A stretch of 64,000 bases of DNA from the NCBI RefSeq assembly GCF_039904985.1, contig NZ_CP157005.1:310001-374000 (forward strand), written 5' to 3'. The notes under the pieces are model-generated. The model saw only the letters and a list, made by a program, of their open reading frames with translations. It made no database searches and was not told where the DNA came from. The translations under genes and the position numbers were made by a program. Source of the stretch: Methylomonas sp. AM2-LC (GTDB taxonomy: Bacteria > Pseudomonadota > Gammaproteobacteria > Methylococcales > Methylomonadaceae). Positions 27,573-40,500 of the stretch are shown piece by piece; positions within the stretch are counted from its first letter, which is position 1, and each line of letters starts with the position of its first letter.

Positions 27573-28055
27573 ATGCCTTCTTTTGATATTGTTTCTGAAA
27601 TTGACAGCCACGAAATTACCAATGCCATTGATCAAGCTAATAAGGAAGTATCGACCCGATTTGATTTTAAAGGCTCTAATGCCTTATTTGAACAGCAGGA
27701 TGACAGTATACTTATGAAAGCCGAATCAACCTTCCAGCTGCAACAAATGTTACCTATTTTGTATGCAAAAATGGGTAAACGCGGTATTGATATCAGCAGT
27801 TTGGAAAGCGGTAAAATTCAGGATACTGGTAAAACTGCGCAACAACCCATTACGCTGAAACAGGGGTTAAGTAGTGAGTTTGCCAAAAAAATCGTTAAGC
27901 TGATTAAAGATAAAAAATTAAAAGTACAGGCAGCGATTAATGGTGACAAGGTGCGTGTTACCGGTAAAAAGCGTGATGATTTGCAAGAGGTAATCCAGAT
28001 GTTAAGAACTGAGGAACTGGAACAACCCTTACAATTCAATAATTTTCGAGATTAA
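27573..28055 (+). CDS. yajQ: YajQ family nucleotide-binding protein
   Basis: 160 residues, cytoplasmic, UPF0234/YajQ family. The N-terminus MPSFDIVSEIDSHEITNAID is the family hallmark, followed by STRFDFKGS, and the C-terminus has KKIVKLIKDKKLKVQAAINGD and VRVTGKKRDDLQEVI. Members bind nucleic acid or nucleotides, and a homolog in Xanthomonas binds cyclic-di-GMP. The physiological role is unclear. Single gene with its own promoter. Confidence 0.93.
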   Translation: MPSFDIVSEIDSHEITNAIDQANKEVSTRFDFKGSNALFEQQDDSILMKAESTFQLQQMLPILYAKMGKRGIDISSLESGKIQDTGKTAQQPITLKQGLSSEFAKKIVKLIKDKKLKVQAAINGDKVRVTGKKRDDLQEVIQMLRTEELEQPLQFNNFRD

Positions 28056-28075
28056 GCTTTGAGTAAGTTTACAGC

Positions 28076-28581
28076 ATGAAACGATTGTTTTTTGCACTCT
28101 GGCCTGAGACTGCGGTGCGAGAACAGTGTGTTGCGGTTTATAAAAAACTGCCTAATTCAATGGGTAAACCCGTACTAGCCAGTAATTTACACTGCACCTT
28201 GTTATTTTTGGGTAATGTGTCTGCCGCGCAGAGCAGGCTGTCAGCATAGCGGCAAATGGTTTGCAAGTCTCTACAATGAATCTGGTTTTTGACCAACTCA
28301 GTTATTGGCAACAGCCCGGTATACTGTGCATTACTGGCAGTGCTGCATTTGATCATGAAGTGACAAGACTGGCAGAACAATTGCTGGCTATTGCTATACA
28401 AAATGGGATTAGCATTGATACACGCTCCTACAAACCACACATTACCCTGATGCGTAAAGCCAAAGCGCTGCCAGATATCGAATTTGAGCCGATTATCTGG
28501 ACAACTGCCCGCTTTTGTTTGCTTGAGTCCTGCTCTTTAGCCTCAGGAGTGGAATATCAAGTGGTAAGGTGTTGGGAGTAA
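28076..28581 (+). pseudogene. thpR: RNA 2',3'-cyclic phosphodiesterase, frameshifted
   Basis: ThpR/LigT 2H phosphoesterase. The first part (28076-28249, MKRLFFALWPETAVREQ) has the first motif HCTLLFLG and ends at TAG. The rest, with the second motif HITLMRK preceded by YKP, continues in a shifted frame to 28581. The switch lies in 28222-28245, where loss of one base within GCCGCGCAG would explain it. Both catalytic motifs survive, so the lesion is recent or is a sequencing error. It converges on the giant repeat gene with only 10 bp between the stops. Confidence 0.8.
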
Positions 28582-28591
28582 TAGATAACTG

Positions 28592-31500
28592 TTAGGTATG
28601 GTACCAGCCGCCTTGCGTGAAGGTTCCCTGATGGGTTGTAGTGTTAAGGGCTGCATCGGTAACACCCACTAATTCAATTGTAACGGTATCTGCATGGGTA
28701 TCGCTAATACTAACAAATAGATTTGCACCCGATTGTGTTTCGGTAGCATTTAAAGTGCCGCTCATAAACGATAAAACCAGTTCTGGGATTGAGGCTACTG
28801 CACTTACATTATTGTTGGTTGTGCCTGGATTAACAATTAAAGCCATATGATTGTTAATTTCAGTTTTTGTTTCCCCTGTGGTTAGATCCAGTTCCGAAAT
28901 TTGTCCCAGTAAGTTTGCATCAATATGTAATGCGCTGTTAACGTTATCAAAACTATCGCTGATTATAATTTTATTGGCAACTTCGATGGGATTTAAAGCA
29001 TTGTTGTTGACCACTTTGTTTTCGATGGCATTTGCAATATTTTGTGCCGAGTCAATGATGTTAATATTTTTTAAAAGAGTATATAACCCAGTATAACTGG
29101 AATTACTAAACAAACCTTGCAGATTGGCAATGGTGTCTTTTGCGGTAAGGGTATAACCACTGCTATCTTGTGCAGCAATAAGTTCATTGGTTAGTCCAGA
29201 AAAACTTGAACTATAGGCAGATTCCAGATTGGAAACGCTATCCACTATATTTACAGCGGCTGTAAAGTTTTTTAATACAGCTGTTTCCAATACTTCTTTT
29301 GTAGTATTGGTGGGTGGAGTGAGGTTAGCATAAGTATCGTTTACAATATAATGAATATTATTGGTGCCGTAGGCACTGCTCAACTTTGTGTTAATACTCG
29401 AAACCGAGAGAGTTTGGGCTTCAAACTGTGCTAGCGTGTCTGCAACCTGAATACCTTGCAAGGTACTGAACGAGTGTAACTGTGAGCTGGTATCGCTCAT
29501 AATTGCATTCAAAGCCGATGAATTACTGGTGTTGGTCAACATTGCCAAGTTGTCGGTTAGCCAAACGTTATTATTAGTTAAGGTGTTGTTTACTAACGAT
29601 GACGTTTCATTCACATTGCTGGCGTACATCAGGCGGGCAAGGTCATCATGCACTACCATGGTTTCACCCGTATATAATTGTGGTACCTGCGCCAGCGCTA
29701 AAAGTGAATTAGACAGTGTTGATGTGTCGGCAACATTAATAAAATTCAGATTTGGTAGCTCTATCAATTGCTGCTGTAAATAGCTTAGTTCTGAATTGGT
29801 TACTTCATAAGCCAGCACACCATTGCTAGACAGGTTTGCTGCTAATCCGGTTGCGGAGGTGGCGGCAGCAAATGCTTCCAGATTTTGTGCAGTATCTTTG
29901 ACTACATAAAGTGTATTGGCAGCGGGTGATGTTAGTGTGAGTTGATTAAATGCGCTTACTGTTCCTACCCACAAGTTGATTGATGAATTAAAGTTGGCTG
30001 GTAAACCGCCGCCACCCAAAGGCATTAAACCTATATTCAGATTTGAAGTGGCACCCAGAACAGTTGCTGTCGCAGTTAAACTACCCGATATTGCGTCTGC
30101 GGGTAATTGAAAGGGTAAGAATATCGTAGTCCCATCTACGCTTACTGTAGAGGTTAAGATACTTCCGTTTTCTGAAAACTGGATAACCGTGTTTGCGGGT
30201 AAAATATTACTGGAATTGTCCTCGGCAATTAGTTGTAGTGCTGAGTAGGGTTGGCGGGTAATTGCCAGAGTCTGGTTGGTGGCTGTTCCCAGATTGTTAT
30301 CCCAATTCGTTGCGGTTTTAAAAGTATAATTCTGGAGTTTGGAGCTGAGCAAGCTATTGATTTGTTGTACTTCATTACTTTCGTTTAAAGTGACAGTAAA
30401 GCCAGTAGTACTAACATTGCTGAATGTATCACTATTGCTAATTGTAAAGTTATATGTCGAATTGCCTGCAACGATACTAAAACCGTTTTGCAGTAAGTTG
30501 TAATTATTGTTGTTTAAGGTGATAAAACCCGTGCCGCTAAAAGTCAAAGTGCCTGTTGCTGTGTTGTAGCTTACTTGGCTAATAGTGGGTGCTGCGTCAT
30601 TGCTGACAGTAATAGTCTTCGCGGTAATGGTATCTGCGTTGTAAGTCCACGTATCCCAGCCATTGCTTGCAGATAACTGATAGACTGTATTAGTGCTGTC
30701 GTTTGCCGTCGTTCCATTTTGGTTAAACAAAGCGTTTACTGCTAGTTCATCGTTGGCAGATAATTGAATGTTAACACTGCTACTATTTGGATTGCCGATC
30801 ACATTACTATTGGTTAACGTATAGTGCCCCCCGCCTTTTCCGGTTAAGGTGAGGTCGTTGGTCTGGTAATCGTTCGTGTTAGTGCTAAGGTCGGTGCCGT
30901 GAAGAGTCAGTATGCCTGTGCTGGCATCATAGCTAACCGAACTTACCGTCGGATTTATGCCTGCGTTGTTATTACCGATTTGGTACCAGCCGCCTTGGGT
31001 AAAAGCATTTTTGGCGGATGAATTATCCAGATAATTTTCAAAATCGATGATAACCGTATGATTATTCGTGTCAGAAATAGTAACAAGCGTGCCAGTGCCT
31101 GCACTGTCTATGGCCTCAGTAGCTGTTAATGTGCCGCTCATGAAAGGCAGAATCAGGTCTGGTAAATTGATTGCGGTATTACCATTAGTTTGTGGTTGAG
31201 ATAGAATCTGTATCGGCAAGTCGCCGTTGTTGGCACCCGAAGTAAGAATTAAGGTGGAGACATTATCAAGCAGAGTTAAATTCCCCAACGTTTCGTTCAT
31301 TACATTTTGGTAGCTATCCTGAATGGCGATGTTATTGGCTATCTGTAACGGATTAATATTATTGTAATTTTGATTAGCTAAAGCTGTATTTATATTGTTT
31401 GCGCTATCAATGACAGTGACATCATGTATATGTGAATACAAGCCATTGTTAGTGTAATGATTTAGCAATGCATTTAAATTTGCAACTGTATCTTTGGCAG

Positions 31501-34500
31501 TAATGGCAATAGTTTGATTAGAATCACCATAGCCAGCCAAAGCTGTAGACAGACTGGCAAAGCTGCCAGCGTTAAAAGCGGTTTGTAGGTTAAACACATT
31601 GTCAACTACATCTATTTGAACTGATGTGAGTTGCAAATTGGTTTGAGTTTGCGCACTGGCATTTGTCAGGGCCGCTTGTAGATTAGCAACACTGTCTTGT
31701 ACTTCATAACTCAAAGTAGTATGAAAATGGGTTGCTAAGGTATTAAGGTTTGTTTTAACAGTAGAAAATTGCGATTGATAATCGGCTATAGAATCTGCAA
31801 CGACTATGCCTTGTACGTTGATACTTGTTAGACTTTGCATGCTCTGACTGTTGGTCAGATTAGCCAGAGTATCTGTCAGCCATATTTGTCCGTTAGTTAA
31901 AGCGGTAGCGACAGGCGTAGACACAAGGTTTTGGACGGCTGTAGAGTTATAAATAGCCGCGGCTTGTGCATATAGCTGGCTGATTCCGGCTATGCTGTCA
32001 TGAATGGCTATAGTTACACCCGTTTCTGCTGAGGGTAGTTTTTGCAAAGCAAATAGGCTATCAGCCAGAGTGTATCCTGTGACATTAGCAATATTAACAT
32101 TCGATTGCTCTATCAATTGGTGTTGCATATAGCTCAATTGATTGTCGCCACTGCGGGATAAATCAAATGCCAGTTGCCCATTTGCTGATAAGGTTTTCAA
32201 TACACTGGTTTCCACTGCCGAATTTGTCAGCGCGGCAATATTCTGTGCCGTGTCTAGAATAATGTACAAGGTGCTACTATTTATGGCCGACACTGTTGCT
32301 GGTAATTGATTTGCTGAGCCTGCCCAGAGGGTGATAGCCGATGTAAAACTGGGGTTGCCGCCACCTGCGGGTACTAATCCCAGTCCAATTGCAGTGGCTA
32401 ATCCACCATTCAAGCTGAGTTTAGCCGTCAATGTACCACTAGTTAGGTTTAGGCCATCTGGAAGTTGTATAGCTTGTGCAGTATGTATGCCGTCAATGAT
32501 AAATGGGGTAGTTCCTATTATTACGCCGCCCAGATAAAACTGTACAGTATAAGTGGTTGTATTACTGGTTGCCGGCAGTGGATTTCCACTACTGTCTTTA
32601 GTTTGCAGTGCTAAAACACTGTAAGCCTGCTGGTTTGTGCCAGTATCCTGTAGTACCCGTACATAGCTTACACTGCTACCAACTGTTACGGCCAATGCAG
32701 TAGGTTGCGCATTGCTATTATTCACAAAACCATCTGTTGGATAAGCGCCAATAAGATGTTGGCTGCCATTCATCAAAATGCTTAAACCGCTACCTGCATT
32801 TTGTATATTTTGAGTGGTGTCTGAAATAATGTACCAAGTATTGCTGTTAGTGTGAGTTTTTGCATAAGCTTCCAGATTACTGACAGTGTCGACTTGTAGA
32901 GAAATAGGATTGGTTACCTGATTGGTGTTAGGATCGAATATTGAATTAACCGTTGTCCATTGAGAGGGCGCACCGCCGCTCACAGAGCTAACAGCAACTT
33001 GTAAATTTGTAAAATTACTACCAGTGATGGGATCGTAAAAATACAAGTTATAGCTACCAGCTGTCAAGCCAGTTGGCGCATTAAATCCGTAAAACTGTTC
33101 TGTCGTAGCGATGCTTTGCAGAAGACTTGTGTAAACACCTCCGGTTGCATTTGTTGATGTCGGCGTTACATACATTTCTACACCTTGATTGGTGCTACTA
33201 TCGGTATTCACCAATATGGCACCTTGTTGTGCATCAAAGTTTTCGTTGATCACCGGAACGCTATAAGTAGTACTGCCAACAGTAATGTGTGCAGCGGGTG
33301 TTGCCAGAAAATTTCCAGCTGGAGCACTGGCTCCATCCAGCGTATCGATAATCAAGCGGCCAGCCTTCAGATATTGCAACAGTGAGTTGTAATATGTTGG
33401 ATCAGATGTACTATTAAATGCGGCAGTAATAGTGCTTAAATTGGGCGTAAAGCCAGTGCTGTCACCCTGTAGAACATAATAATGGTTATCCGTTGCGGAA
33501 TACGTGCTGGGTAGTCCGGTGATTGTGCCATCAGCACTTAAGCTGACAAACTGAACACTGATACCTGTACCAAAGCTACTACTGACCGTACTACCCATAA
33601 AACCAGGCGCAATCTCAATTTGCCCTGCTCCCAGAGAGCCGTTTGCGTTACTGGCAGTAACGGAAATAGTCCATTGATCACCAGGTTGAGTATTTAGACT
33701 GGGTGAAAACTCAACAGGCGTATTGCCATTGGTGGTTAACGTTCCAACAGCTATAGCAGCAGCGCCGTTGATGGAGACATTTACTGTCAAGGTTACTGTA
33801 TCACTGCTGCCAAAGGGTGCGCGTACGATGAAAGGCGATATTTTTAAAGGGGCTAGCGCATTATTTGAATTAGAAATGTTTAATGTATAAGGAGTACTAA
33901 TCTCGGCCAGAGCGTCTATATTGCTAGCATATTGTTGACTGGTGAGTGTTAACGCAACATTACTGGGTAGGGTAATGTTATTGATATGGTTGGCGTTGGG
34001 TTCAAGATAGTTTGTAAAGTCACTTAACAGGTTGGCAAGGGTTGTTGAAGTATCTGTAACAGCAAGCGTATAGTTTGTTAATTTGGCAAGTACATCTTTA
34101 TCAGTAGTGATTTGAGCGAGAGACACACTTATAGGAGTGCTGGAAGTAGTATCGGTGATACTAGACAGTTCGTTCTTTTTATAAAGACTTTCCAAGGCAT
34201 CCAGGTTAGCGGAAATATTGGTGCTATTGTCGGTGACAGCAACGCTAAAAGCATTTGAAATTTTAGCAAGAGCATTACTATCGTTTAAAATTTGCGCGAT
34301 AGAGAGTGTAAGTGGTGCTGAATCCAATATAGTAATGGCATTAAGTACTCTATCGGTAGCCAAAGCCTGTAAGCCATCAAAATTCGTTGAGATAGATGCC
34401 GCTGAATCCGCAATAGCAACAGCGGTTACATGACTATAACTACTGAGGAGTGTCTCGACATTCCCGATGGTTACCCCCGCAACCATAAAATTGCTGTTAA

Positions 34501-37500
34501 TTAATCCGAATACATTGGCAAAACTTGTTATCTGAGATTGTGTTGAGGGTGTTAAGGTAAATGTGGGTTCTGTGGTATCCGTAAAATGTATTGAACTGAT
34601 TTGTGAGCTAAAAGACGATAGAGCATTTAAGTTATTAAAAATATTGCTAGCTAAGTCAGATACAGTCAATGTATAGCTATTATTAATACTTTGCAGAAGT
34701 GAATTGCTATTACTGATTTGAGTAACGGTTAAGTTTAACGGGTTATTATTGTCACTGATGGTAATGTTTAAGCCAGTGAGATTGGCAACGTTATTTTTCA
34801 GAACGCTAAATTGGCTGATAATATTGGCAGCCGTATCAGTAATGGCTATCGCTTTAATAGTATTTTTATCCGCCACCAGAGTGGTGATGTTGCTCGCCAC
34901 ATTGCCTGCGGTATCAGCTATCGCAATACTATTGACATGGCTATTGCTCAGCGCGGTCGTCACACTGGCTGCAGGAACGCTCGCCAGCGTAAGGCTGTAA
35001 GGTGTATTGATCTTGCTGAGCACGGCACTATCAGTGTTATAGGTTGACCAGCTTAAATTGATGGTCACTGTGCCGCTATCAGTTAAGCTGATGCTGCCCA
35101 GTTTGCTGTTATCACTCACCAGAGTGCTCATGCCACCCAGTACATTGGACAACGAGTCGCTGACACTAAATCCCGTCAAATGGCTATTGCCTAGTACGGT
35201 GCTGATATTACTGACGGTAACGCCACTTAATTTAAAGGCACTGTTGATCAAAGCCAGTACATTGGTATCCTGCGTTTGCGCAGCCAATGTAATAGTGGGT
35301 GTACCGTTGTCAGTCAGGATAATGCTGGTAATTTTGGTGACATTGCTTTCAAGATTGGAGGGCGTGGCTATTAAATCCGCTTGGACATTGGCCGCCAGGT
35401 CGGTGACCGTTACGGAGGCGATATGGCTATAGGTACTTAACAGGTTAGCCACACTGCCGGCAGCAACACCAGCCACCTTGAAACTGCTGTTGATCAAGGC
35501 CAGCACTGCGGCGTCAGTAGTCAGAATCGATTGCGTGGTTGCCGTTAACGTCAGCGTGGGTGTTACGGTGTCGCTCAGGGTGATGGCGCTGATTTTCGTC
35601 ACATCATTCAGCAAGCTGGATAAGTTACTGCTGCTGAAGACATTGGCTGCCGTGTCCAGTATGGCTATGTGGCTGACGCCCGTGGTGGCGAACACGCTCG
35701 GCAGATTCGCTAAAGTGACGCCAGTGACGGTCAGATCGAGCGTGCCGCCATTCGTACTGATGAGATTGAGTACGTTTTTATAGCTTGTCAGTTGCGCTGC
35801 TGTTAAGGTGAGCGTTAGCGTTGCACTGTCTGAGACGGTGATCGCGGTAATTTTGGTGATGCTTGTTGACAGCGTGGGGGTATTGCTGGCCAGATTGGCT
35901 GCAAGATTAGCGGCACTATCCGATACGGTAATACTGCTGACATGACTGTTGCCGAGTACACTGGCTATGTTAGTGGCACTGACAGCGCTGACGGTCAGAC
36001 TGTAGGCGCTGCTGATTTTATTCAGAACAGTTAAATCGGTGTTGTAATCGCTGTAGACCAGTGCTGCCGCCGTGGTGGGCAACGGCGAAAGTGTAATGCC
36101 GGTCGTTTGGCTGGTTAGCAAGGCATTTTCATTGCTGATGACATTGGCCAGACTATCGGTGACCGTTACGGAGGCGATATGGCTATAGGTACTTAACAGG
36201 TTAGCCACACTGCCGGCAGCAACACCAGCTACCTTGAAACTGCTGTTGATCAAGGCCAGCACTGCGGCGTCAGTAGTCAGAATCGATTGCGTGGTTGCCG
36301 TTAACGTCAGCGTGGGTGTTACGGTGTCGCTCAGGGTGATGGCGCTGATTTTCGTTACATCATTCAGCAAGCTGGATAAGTTACTGCTGCTGAAGACATT
36401 GGCTGCCGTGTCCAGTATGGCTATGTGGCTGACGCCCGTGGTGGCGAACACGCTCGGCAGATTCGCTAGAGTGACGCCAGTGACGGTCAGATTGAGCGTA
36501 CCGCCATTCGTACTGATGAGATTGAGTACGTTTTTATAGCTTGTCAGTTGCGCTGCTGTTAAGGTGAGCGTTAGCGTTGCACTGTCTGAGACGGTGATCG
36601 CGGTAATTTTGGTGATGCTTGTTGACAGCGTGGGGGTATTGCTGGCCAGATTGGCTGCAAGATTAGCGGCACTATCCGATACGGTAATACTGCTGACATG
36701 ACTGTTGCCGAGTACACTGGCTATGTTAGTGGCACTGACAGCGCTGACGGTCAGACTGTAGGCGCTGCTGATTTTATTCAGAACAGTTAAATCGGTGTTG
36801 TAATCGCTGTAGACCAGTGCTGCCGCCGTGGTGGGCAACGGCGAAAGTGTAATGCCGGTCGTTTGGCTGGTTAGCAAGGCATTTTCATTGCTGATGACAT
36901 TGGCCAGACTATCGGTGACCGTTACGGAGGCGATATGGCTATAGGTACTTAACAGGTTAGCCACACTGCCGGCAGCAACACCAGCTACCTTGAAACTGCT
37001 GTTGATCAAGGCCAGCACTGCGGCGTCAGTAGTCAGAATCGATTGCGTGGTTGCCGTTAACGTCAGCGTGGGTGTTACGGTGTCGCTCAGGGTGATGGCG
37101 CTGATTTTCGTTACATCATTCAGCAAGCTGGATAAGTTACTGCTGCTGAAGACATTGGCTGCCGTGTCCAGTATGGCTATGTGGCTGACGCCCGTGGTGG
37201 CGAACACGCTCGGCAGATTCGCTAGAGTGACGCCAGTGACGGTCAGATTGAGCGTACCGCCATTCGTACTGATGAGATTGAGTACGTTTTTATAGCTTGT
37301 CAGTTGCGCTGCTGTTAAGGTGAGCGTTAGCGTTGCACTGTCTGAGACGGTGATCGCGGTAATTTTGGTGATGCTTGTTGACAGCGTGGGGGTATTGCTG
37401 GCCAGATTGGCTGCAAGATTAGCGGCACTATCCGATACGGTAATACTGCTGACATGACTGTTGCCGAGTACACTGGCTATGTTAGTGGCACTGACAGCGC

Positions 37501-40500
37501 TGACGGTCAGACTGTAGGCGCTGCTGATTTTATTCAGAACAGTTAAATCGGTGTTGTAATCGCTGTAGACCAGTGCTGCCGCCGTGGTGGGCAACGGCGA
37601 AAGTGTAATGCCGGTCGTTTGGCTGGTTAGCAAGGCATTTTCATTGCTGATGACATTGGCCAGACTATCGGTGACCGTTACGGAGGCGATATGGCTATAG
37701 GTACTTAACAGGTTAGCCACACTGCCGGCAGCAACACCAGCTACCTTGAAACTGCTGTTGATCAAGGCCAGCACTGCGGCGTCAGTAGTCAGAATCGATT
37801 GCGTGGTTGCCGTTAACGTCAGCGTGGGTGTTACGGTGTCGCTCAGGGTGATGGCGCTGATTTTCGTTACATCATTCAGCAAGCTGGATAAGTTACTGCT
37901 GCTGAAGACATTGGCTGCCGTGTCCAGTATGGCTATGTGGCTGACGCCCGTGGTGGCGAACACGCTCGGCAGATTCGCTAGAGTGACGCCAGTGACGGTC
38001 AGATTGAGCGTACCGCCATTCGTACTGATGAGATTGAGTACGTTTTTATAGCTTGTCAGTTGCGCTGCTGTTAAGGTGAGCGTTAGCGTTGCACTGTCTG
38101 AGACGGTGATCGCGGTAATTTTGGTGATGCTTGTTGACAGCGTGGGGGTATTGCTGGCCAGATTGGCTGCAAGATTAGCGGCACTATCCGATACGGTAAT
38201 ACTGCTGACATGACTGTTGCCGAGTACACTGGCTATGTTAGTGGCACTGACAGCGCTGACGGTCAGACTGTAGGCGCTGCTGATTTTATTCAGAACAGTT
38301 AAATCGGTGTTGTAATCGCTGTAGACCAGTGCTGCCGCCGTGGTGGGCAACGGCGAAAGTGTAATGCCGGTCGTTTGGCTGGTTAGCAAGGCATTTTCAT
38401 TGCTGATGACATTGGCCAGACTATCGGTGACCGTTACGGAGGCGATATGGCTATAGGTACTTAACAGGTTAGCCACGCTGCCGGCAGCAACACCAGCTAC
38501 CTTGAAACTGCTGTTGATCAAGGCCAGCACTGCGGCGTCAGTAGTCAGAATCGATTGCGTGGTTGCCGTTAACGTCAGCGTGGGTGTTACGGTGTCGCTC
38601 AGGGTGATGGCGCTGATTTTCGTTACATCATTCAGCAAGCTGGATAAGTTACTGCTGCTGAAGACATTGGCTGCCGTGTCCAGTATGGCTATGTGGCTGA
38701 CGCCCGTGGTGGCGAACACGCTCGGCAGATTCGCTAAAGTGACGCCGGTGACGGTCAGATCGAGCGTACCGCCATTCGTACTGATGAGATTGAGTACGTT
38801 TTTATAGCTTGTCAGTTGCGCTGCTGTTAAGGTGAGCGTTAGCGTTGCACTGTCTGAGACGGTGATCGCGGTAATTTTGGTGATGCTTGTTGACAGCGTG
38901 GGGGTATTGCTGGCCAGATTGGCTGCAAGATTAGCGGCACTATCCGATACGGTAATACTGCTGACATGACTGTTGCCGAGTACACTGGCTATGTTAGTGG
39001 CACTGACAGCGCTGACGGTCAGACTGTAGGCGCTGCTGATTTTATTCAGAACAGTTAAATCGGTGTTGTAATCGCTGTAGACCAGTGCTGCCGCCGTGGT
39101 GGGCAACGGCGAAAGTGTAATGCCGGTCGTTTGGCTGGTTAGCAAGGCATTTTCATTGCTGATGACATTGGCCAGACTATCGGTGACCGTTACGGAGGCG
39201 ATATGGCTATAGGTACTTAACAGGTTAGCCACACTGCCGGCAGCAACACCAGCTACCTTGAAACTGCTGTTGATCAAGGCCAGCACTGCGGCGTCAGTAG
39301 TCAGAATCGATTGCGTGGTTGCCGTTAACGTCAGCGTGGGTGTTACGGTGTCGCTCAGGGTGATGGCGCTGATTTTCGTTACATCATTCAGCAAGCTGGA
39401 TAAGTTACTGCTGCTGAAGACATTGGCTGCCGTGTCCAGTATGGCTATGTGGCTGACGCCCGTGGTGGCGAACACGCTCGGCAGATTCGCTAGAGTGACG
39501 CCAGTGACGGTCAGATTGAGCGTACCGCCATTCGTACTGATGAGATTGAGTACGTTTTTATAGCTTGTCAGTTGCGCTGCTGTTAAGGTGAGCGTTAGCG
39601 TTGCACTGTCTGAGACGGTGATCGCGGTAATTTTGGTGATGCTTGTTGACAGCGTGGGGGTATTGCTGGCCAGATTGGCTGCAAGATTAGCGGCACTATC
39701 CGATACGGTAATACTGCTGACATGACTGTTGCCGAGTACACTGGCTATGTTAGTGGCACTGACAGCGCTGACGGTCAGACTGTAGGCGCTGCTGATTTTA
39801 TTCAGAACAGTTAAATCGGTGTTGTAATCGCTGTAGACCAGTGCTGCCGCCGTGGTGGGCAACGGCGAAAGTGTAATGCCGGTCGTTTGGCTGGTTAGCA
39901 AGGCATTTTCATTGCTGATGACATTGGCCAGACTATCGGTGACCGTTACGGAGGCGATATGGCTATAGGTACTTAACAGGTTAGCCACACTGCCGGCAGC
40001 AACACCAGCTACCTTGAAACTGCTGTTGATCAAGGCCAGCACTGCGGCGTCAGTAGTCAGAATCGATTGCGTGGTTGCCGTTAACGTCAGCGTGGGTGTT
40101 ACGGTGTCGCTCAGGGTGATGGCGCTGATTTTCGTTACATCATTCAGCAAGCTGGATAAGTTACTGCTGCTGAAGACATTGGCTGCCGTGTCCAGTATGG
40201 CTATGTGGCTGACGCCCGTGGTGGCGAACACGCTCGGCAGATTCGCTAAAGTGACGCCGGTGACGGTCAGATCGAGCGTACCGCCATTCGTACTGATGAG
40301 ATTGAGTACGTTTTTATAGCTTGTCAGTTGCGCTGCTGTTAAGGTGAGCGTTAGCGTTGCACTGTCTGAGACGGTGATCGCGGTAATTTTGGTGATGCTT
40401 GTTGACAGCGTGGGGGTATTGCTGGCCAGATTGGCTGCAAGATTAGCGGCACTATCCGATACGGTAATACTGCTGACATGACTGTTGCCGAGTACACTGG

